A stretch of DNA of 28,367 nucleotides, taken from contig JAYTXU010000009.1 in the NCBI GenBank assembly GCA_043742785.1, positions 1-28,367 on the forward strand, in the 5' to 3' direction. Position numbers and translations under genes: made by a program. The notes under the pieces are model-generated. The model was not told where the DNA came from. It did no database searches and was given only the letters and a program-made list of their open reading frames with translations. This document shows positions 24,220 to 28,367 of this stretch, piece after piece. How positions within the stretch are numbered: position 1 is the first letter of the stretch; each line of letters opens with the position of its first letter. Source of the stretch: JACQCF01 sp043742785 (GTDB taxonomy: Bacteria; Omnitrophota; Gorgyraeia; Zapsychrales; Fredricksoniimonadaceae).

Positions 24220-24880
24220 GCATTTAATTATTACTCTTGATGGTCCAGCAGGAGCCGGAAAAAGCACAGTGGCTCAGGGGCTTGCGAAACGTTTAGGCAT
24301 TTCGTATTTAGATACGGGTGCTATGTATCGTGCACTGACACTTAAAGCTTTGCGTTTTAAGGTTAATCTTGAGAATGAAGCGGCATTGACCGCTTTAGCT
24401 AAAGAAACTGTTATTGATTTTAAAGAAAATAAAGAAGGAGTTTTAGTTGTGATCTTAGATGGTGAAGATGTGGCTGAAGCTATTCGAAATCCACAGGTAA
24501 CCAATAATACTTTTTATGTGGCTAAGGCAGCTGGGGTAAGAGAGTTGATGGTTAATTGGCAGCGCGCTATTGGCGCAAAGCATTCCATTGTCACCGATGG
24601 CCGTGATCAAGGGACGGTGGCTTTTCCAAAAGCTAATTATAAATTTTATATTGATGCCGCTATTGAAGAACGCGCCCAGAGACGATTAAGAGAATTAATG
24701 GTGGCTGGTCAAACAGTAGATTTAGAACAGTTAAAGAAAGATATGCAAGAACGAGATCAGAAAGATTTTACACGTTCGGTTGGTCCTTTGAAGAAAGCTG
24801 ATGATGCGATAGTGATTGATTCAACAGGTTTGACTGTTGAAGGAGCTGTAGAAAAGATTATGAAATATATAAAGATTTAA
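24206..24880 (+). CDS. cmk: Cytidylate kinase
   Basis: Phosphorylates CMP and dCMP to the diphosphates with ATP. The 224-residue protein has the P-loop GPAGAGKST (near 14-22), YLDTGAMYRALTLKAL for nucleotide binding, the family signature DGRDQGTVAFP (commonly GRDIGTVVFP), and RRLREL followed by KDMQERDQKDFTRSVGPLKKADDAIVIDST. The true start is ATG 24206, overlapping tyrA by 14 bases, with GAAGG five bases upstream. A longer open frame reaches back to 24017, but that part is the out-of-frame shadow of tyrA. lepA begins one base after the stop. Confidence 0.96.
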   Translation: MEAHKHLIITLDGPAGAGKSTVAQGLAKRLGISYLDTGAMYRALTLKALRFKVNLENEAALTALAKETVIDFKENKEGVLVVILDGEDVAEAIRNPQVTNNTFYVAKAAGVRELMVNWQRAIGAKHSIVTDGRDQGTVAFPKANYKFYIDAAIEERAQRRLRELMVAGQTVDLEQLKKDMQERDQKDFTRSVGPLKKADDAIVIDSTGLTVEGAVEKIMKYIKI

Positions 24881-24881
24881 T

Positions 24882-26672
24882 ATGAATCAGAAAAACATTA
24901 GAAATTTCTCCATTATTGCGCACATTGATCATGGTAAGAGTACCTTGGCGGATCGATTCTTACTTTTTGCAGGGGCGATTGATGAGCGAAAATTTCATAA
25001 TCAAATGCTCGATGATATGGATTTAGAACAAGAGCGTGGGATTACGATCAAGGCTTCTGCTGTTCGTCTGCAATACAAAGCTAAGGATGGTCAAGATTAC
25101 ATTTTTAATTTGATTGATACTCCCGGTCACGTCGATTTTTCTTATGAGGTAGAGAAATCTTTGCGTGCTTGTGAGGGAGCTTTGCTTTTGATTGATGTGA
25201 CTCAAGGGGTTGAGTCACAGACGATTGCTAACTACTATTTGGCTATTGATAATAATCTCGAAATTCTGCCTGTTATTAATAAGATTGATATAGCAAATGC
25301 AGATATTGATGAAGCTAAACGTCAGTTTAGAGATGTTCTTATGTTTAAGGAAGAAGATGTTCAGCTAGTTTCAGCCAAGCAAGGGATTAATATCGATCTG
25401 CTTTTTGAAAAGATTGTTACCTTTATTCCTCCGCCTGATGGTGGCTCAGAGGAACCCCTCAAAGCTCTTATCTTCGATATGAAATATGATATTTATAAGG
25501 GAATTATTGTTTACGTCCGTGTTTTTGATGGGATCGTTAAACCGGATACAAAAATTCGTTTTATGAATGTGAACAAAGAATTTGTCGTTCAGGAAGTGGG
25601 TATCTTTGCTCCAGGGATTCAGCAAATGAAACAATTGAGTGCGGGAGAAGTTGGTTATATTACTTGTAATTTGCATGACCCTAAAGAAATCCGAGTCGGC
25701 GATACTATGACTGAAGTTTCTCGGCCTACAGCCTTTGCCTTAGAAGGTTATCGACAACTTAAACCTTTTGTTTTTTGTGGTGTTTATCCAGTTAATGCCA
25801 GTGATTATGCAGCGTTACGAGTAGCCATTGATAAATTGCGACTTTCAGATCCTAGTTTTTCTTATGAACATGAATCATCATTATCATTTGGTCATGGTTT
25901 TCGATGTGGGTTTTTAGGTTTATTGCACATGGAAATTGTTCAAGAACGTCTAGAGCGTGAATACGATTTAAATTTAATTTTAACGACTCCTAATGTTGGT
26001 TATCGCATTATTAAACGTGATGGTAGTATCATGGAATTAGAGAATCCTTCTGACCTGCCTAATGGTTCAGATATTAATCGTATTGAAGAGCCAATTTTAG
26101 CGGTGTCTATTTTTACTCCGGTTTCTTATATGGATTCAGTGATGGAACTTTCTAAAAGAAAACGCGGTGTTTTTAGTAAAAGTGAATTCATTGGGGATCG
26201 TATGAAAATCGTTTTCGATATTCCTTTGTCAGAAGTTATTGTTGATTTCAATGATTTGATTAAATCCGCTACTCGTGGTTATGGTTCTATTGATTATGAA
26301 TTTAAAGAATATCAGCCAGCATCGATTACTCGTTTGGATATTATGATTAATGATGAGGTCTGTGACGCGTTTTCTTGTATGGTGCATAAAGACCGCGCCT
26401 ACGATAAGGGTTCTGCGTTAATCTCTAAGTTAAAAGATTTAATTCCTCAGCAATTATTTGAAGTGCGTATTCAAGCGACCGCTGATGGGCGAATTATATC
26501 AAGTGCGCGTATTAAATCGGCTGGTAAAAATGTGACGGCTAAATGTTATGGGGGAGATATCACCCGTAAACGCAAGCTTTGGGAAAAACAAAAAGAAGGT
26601 AAAAAGAAGCTTAAACAAATCGGAAGGGTGGAAGTTCCGCAGGAAGCATTTCTAGCGGCTTTAAAAATATGA
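24882..26672 (+). CDS. lepA: Elongation factor 4 (LepA), back-translocating GTPase
   Basis: A ribosome-bound translational GTPase implicated in back-translocation or ribosome assembly. The 596 residues are full length. The G domain shows AHIDHGKST (13-21), the effector loop QERGIT, DTPGHVDF and NKID. An EF-G-like domain II follows, then domains III and V (LSFGHGFRCGFLGLLHMEIVQERLEREY, a strong family signature) and the LepA-specific C-terminal domain (SAGKNVTAKCYGGDITRKRKLWEKQKEGKKKLKQIG). The stop overlaps the lepB start by four bases. The lepA-lepB pairing is classical. Confidence 0.98.
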   Translation: MNQKNIRNFSIIAHIDHGKSTLADRFLLFAGAIDERKFHNQMLDDMDLEQERGITIKASAVRLQYKAKDGQDYIFNLIDTPGHVDFSYEVEKSLRACEGALLLIDVTQGVESQTIANYYLAIDNNLEILPVINKIDIANADIDEAKRQFRDVLMFKEEDVQLVSAKQGINIDLLFEKIVTFIPPPDGGSEEPLKALIFDMKYDIYKGIIVYVRVFDGIVKPDTKIRFMNVNKEFVVQEVGIFAPGIQQMKQLSAGEVGYITCNLHDPKEIRVGDTMTEVSRPTAFALEGYRQLKPFVFCGVYPVNASDYAALRVAIDKLRLSDPSFSYEHESSLSFGHGFRCGFLGLLHMEIVQERLEREYDLNLILTTPNVGYRIIKRDGSIMELENPSDLPNGSDINRIEEPILAVSIFTPVSYMDSVMELSKRKRGVFSKSEFIGDRMKIVFDIPLSEVIVDFNDLIKSATRGYGSIDYEFKEYQPASITRLDIMINDEVCDAFSCMVHKDRAYDKGSALISKLKDLIPQQLFEVRIQATADGRIISSARIKSAGKNVTAKCYGGDITRKRKLWEKQKEGKKKLKQIGRVEVPQEAFLAALKI

Positions 26673-27334
26673 GTAAAAAAAATAATAAATCTAAGTCTGA
26701 TATCCGTGAATGGGTTGAGTCTATTTTTGTTGCTCTTGTTTTGGCAGTTGTTATTCGTACCTTTTTTTTCCAGCCTTTTAAGATTCCAAGTGGATCAATG
26801 CGTATGACCTTGGTTGAGGGAGATCATTTATTTGTTAATAAACTGCGTTATGGTCCAATACTTTTGCCTGAGCTTCATAGTCCAGATTTTTTAAGACAAT
26901 GGATGGGGCCTGATTTTGATCTTCACTGGCCGCAATTCTTACAGCATTTGGCCGATGTGCGTCTTCCAGGATTTGGGAAGCCGCAGCGTGGAGATATTGT
27001 TGTTTTTGTTTATCCAGGGGATCGTACTAAAGATTTTATCAAGCGTCTGATAGGTCTTCCTGGTGATCAGATTGAAATAAAAGATGGCGCCATTTATGTT
27101 AATGGAGCTGCGGTTACTGACTTGCGTATTAAAAATCTTTATTATTATAATCAAGGAGAGTATGGGCAAGAAGGCGTGCCTATTACAGTTCCGTCAGGAC
27201 ATTATTTTATGTTGGGTGATAATAGTGCTTCCAGTCATGATGGTCGTTATTGGGGTTTTATTCAAAGTAGAGATATTGTTGGTAAAGCGGATTTATTATT
27301 CTGGCCTCCTAATCGTATTCGGTTGATTAAATAA
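26669..27334 (+). CDS. lepB: Signal peptidase I
   Basis: Removes signal peptides from exported proteins at the outer face of the inner membrane. The 221 residues have one N-terminal transmembrane helix (about 14-34), then the catalytic serine S43 in KIPSGSMRMTL and the general-base lysine K125 in DFIKRLIGLPGD. GDNSASSHDGRYWGFI is the box D/E region, in which the usual S-x-D-S-R is S-H-D-G-R. A family insert of about 30 residues separates boxes B and C. It overlaps lepA by four bases (ATGA). Confidence 0.97.
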   Translation: MSKKNNKSKSDIREWVESIFVALVLAVVIRTFFFQPFKIPSGSMRMTLVEGDHLFVNKLRYGPILLPELHSPDFLRQWMGPDFDLHWPQFLQHLADVRLPGFGKPQRGDIVVFVYPGDRTKDFIKRLIGLPGDQIEIKDGAIYVNGAAVTDLRIKNLYYYNQGEYGQEGVPITVPSGHYFMLGDNSASSHDGRYWGFIQSRDIVGKADLLFWPPNRIRLIK

Positions 27335-27667
27335 ATGAAATTTTTAATTTGTTTATTATGCGTTTGTTTTTTGATTGGTTGTCAGACAACACAATCTAAA
27401 AAAACAGATTCACTTTCAGAAAGTATTTCTACTTTGGGGACTGTTACTGAAGGATTGACCAATCAGAATGTTTCTAAACAGGATTTAAGAAATTTGGTTA
27501 TTTCTGTTGGGAAAGATCCTCAAGTGAAAACAGCAGTGCAGTCTGTTACTCAAGCTTTAAGTGTACAGCAAACTGGAGTAAAATATTGTCCGATGGATGG
27601 GCAGCGTTTTGATGTATCGGTAAAGGAATGTCCGATCCATCATGTTCAATTAAAATTGGTTGAATAA
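27335..27667 (+). CDS. Small lipoprotein with CP-x-CP C-terminal motif
   Basis: A 110-residue protein with a type II signal peptide: K2, a hydrophobic core FLICLLCVCFLIG and lipobox L-I-G-C with C16 as the lipidation site. After it come QTT and Lys/Ser residues that do not give a clear sorting signal. The middle (30-75) is helical and polar. The last 30 residues contain YCPMDGQRFDVSVKECPIHHVQLKLV. The two Cys-Pro pairs about 17 residues apart, followed by His, look like a small zinc-ribbon-like or disulphide knuckle. No family is recognised. The start follows the lepB stop without a gap, and the stop lies five bases before the pgsA ATG. Confidence 0.78.
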   Translation: MKFLICLLCVCFLIGCQTTQSKKTDSLSESISTLGTVTEGLTNQNVSKQDLRNLVISVGKDPQVKTAVQSVTQALSVQQTGVKYCPMDGQRFDVSVKECPIHHVQLKLVE

Positions 27668-27671
27668 TCCT

Positions 27672-28241
27672 ATGTCTCTAACTCTTGCCACCAAGGTCAC
27701 CATTGGCCGTATTCTTTTGGTTCCGTTTTTTATCGCTACAGTTTTATATTTCTCTCCGGATAGACCTTATTTACGTTGGATTGCGTTGGGTTTATTTTTG
27801 ACGGCTGTTATATCAGATGTGATTGATGGCTATATTGCACGCGTTCATCATCAAAAATCTAAGGCCGGAGCTATTCTTGATCCTTTAGCCGATAAAGCTC
27901 TTTTAATCAGTGCTTTTATTTGTCTTTATGCTCGTAGAGGAAGCTTTGAAGAATTGATGTTCCCTTTATGGTTTGTGGTGGCTATTATTAGTCGTGATAT
28001 TATTTTGATCATGGGAGCCATGATTATTCAATTGATAACTGGGAAATTAGATATTGAAGCTAATCGTTCAGGTAAGATAACTGCATTTTTACAGGTGGTT
28101 TGTATTTTAGGGATGCTTTTACAGTGGTCATTTACAAAAATCTTTTGGTATGCTGCTATTGCATCAACCATTGTTTCAGGAGTGATCTATATTAAAGAGG
28201 GAATTAAATTAATTAATGAAAACGCTTCCGCTACTCGCTAG
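27672..28241 (+). CDS. pgsA: CDP-diacylglycerol-glycerol-3-phosphate 3-phosphatidyltransferase
   Basis: Makes phosphatidylglycerol phosphate from CDP-diacylglycerol and glycerol 3-phosphate in the inner membrane. The CDP-alcohol phosphotransferase motif is complete: D49, D52-G53-x-x-A56-R57-x8-G66-x3-D70-x3-D74. The 189-residue protein has about five to six hydrophobic helices, and a start of SLTLATKVTIGRILLVPFF is typical of PgsA. ATG 27672 is preferred; an in-frame TTG at 27660 would overlap the lipoprotein gene and add four residues. The 3' end overlaps plsY by 26 bases. Confidence 0.94.
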   Translation: MSLTLATKVTIGRILLVPFFIATVLYFSPDRPYLRWIALGLFLTAVISDVIDGYIARVHHQKSKAGAILDPLADKALLISAFICLYARRGSFEELMFPLWFVVAIISRDIILIMGAMIIQLITGKLDIEANRSGKITAFLQVVCILGMLLQWSFTKIFWYAAIASTIVSGVIYIKEGIKLINENASATR

Positions 28242-28367
28242 TATTGTTGTTACTTATTTGATTGGAGCAATTCCAACGGCTTATATCTTTGGTCGTGTGC
28301 TTAAGAATCTTGATATTCGCAAACATGGTTCAGGCAATGTAGGAGCGACCAATGCTTTTCGTGTGTT
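28216..28367 (+). CDS. plsY: Acyl-phosphate glycerol-3-phosphate acyltransferase, 5' part
   Basis: The window ends after about 50 codons. The translation has the first PlsY helix and the glycerol-3-phosphate-binding signature IGAIPTAYIFGRVLKNLDIRKHGSGNVGATNAFRV (family motif SGNxGxTNxxR). PlsY adds the first acyl chain to glycerol 3-phosphate from acyl phosphate, upstream of PgsA in phospholipid synthesis. The ATG at 28216 lies within the pgsA 3' end, so the two are probably coupled. The rest of the gene lies beyond the window. Confidence 0.93.
   Translation, partial: MKTLPLLASIVVTYLIGAIPTAYIFGRVLKNLDIRKHGSGNVGATNAFRV

Overview
The window reads as a housekeeping stretch from an AT-rich bacterium with a Gram-negative type of envelope. 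It has a signal peptidase I, a lipoprotein and a DUF748/AsmA-like protein, and genes are tightly packed with many 1-26 bp overlaps. The content and order (csp, smc, cvpA-dnaG-rpoD, ygjP-like, aroD, tRNAs, zinc-ribbon protein, rnhA-rnpB, yebC-ruvC-ruvA-scpB, pheA-hisC-aroF-tyrA-cmk, lepA-lepB-pgsA-plsY) resembles what I recall of Candidatus Omnitrophota. That placement is inference from gene order and protein style, not from a search.

Layout. 1-3812: a cold-shock protein with its own terminator, then smc behind a sigma70-type promoter. 3813-8104: a transcription unit of cvpA, dnaG and rpoD, opened by a near-consensus promoter whose -35 box lies inside a hairpin and closed by a strong terminator. 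This is a variant of the dnaG-rpoD macromolecular-synthesis operon with cvpA in front. 8105-12636: a two-gene cassette (membrane-anchored nuclease-like domain plus a small cysteine-rich protein, possibly toxin and antidote), a DUF748 protein, a receiver-only response regulator, a YgjP-like metallopeptidase, a VanZ-like membrane protein and aroD. 12633-15088 (minus strand): two cell-surface sugar genes, a GT39-like membrane glycosyltransferase and a GT2 family enzyme. 15181-15582: a decayed tyrosine recombinase. 15599-15757: tRNA-Ile2(CAU) and tRNA-Val(CAC).

15787-20174: information processing. A GIY-YIG protein, a C4 zinc-ribbon coiled-coil protein, RNase HI, the RNase P RNA (whose 5' end lies inside the rnhA reading frame), YebC, RuvC, RuvA and ScpB. 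ScpB is the partner of the SMC encoded at the start of the window. 20179-24219: a compact phenylalanine/tyrosine module (chorismate mutase-prephenate dehydratase, aminotransferase, DAHP synthase, prephenate dehydrogenase) fed by shikimate-pathway enzymes, of which only AroD is in this window. 24206-28367: cmk, lepA, lepB, a small lipoprotein, pgsA and the 5' end of plsY, joining nucleotide metabolism, translation quality control, protein export and phospholipid synthesis.

The points most worth a second look are the candidate toxin/antidote pair between rpoD and the DUF748 gene, the rnhA/rnpB overlap, the SMC with a strongly reduced hinge, and the hairpin over the -35 box of the cvpA-dnaG-rpoD promoter. 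No CRISPR array, insertion sequence or large system was recognised.
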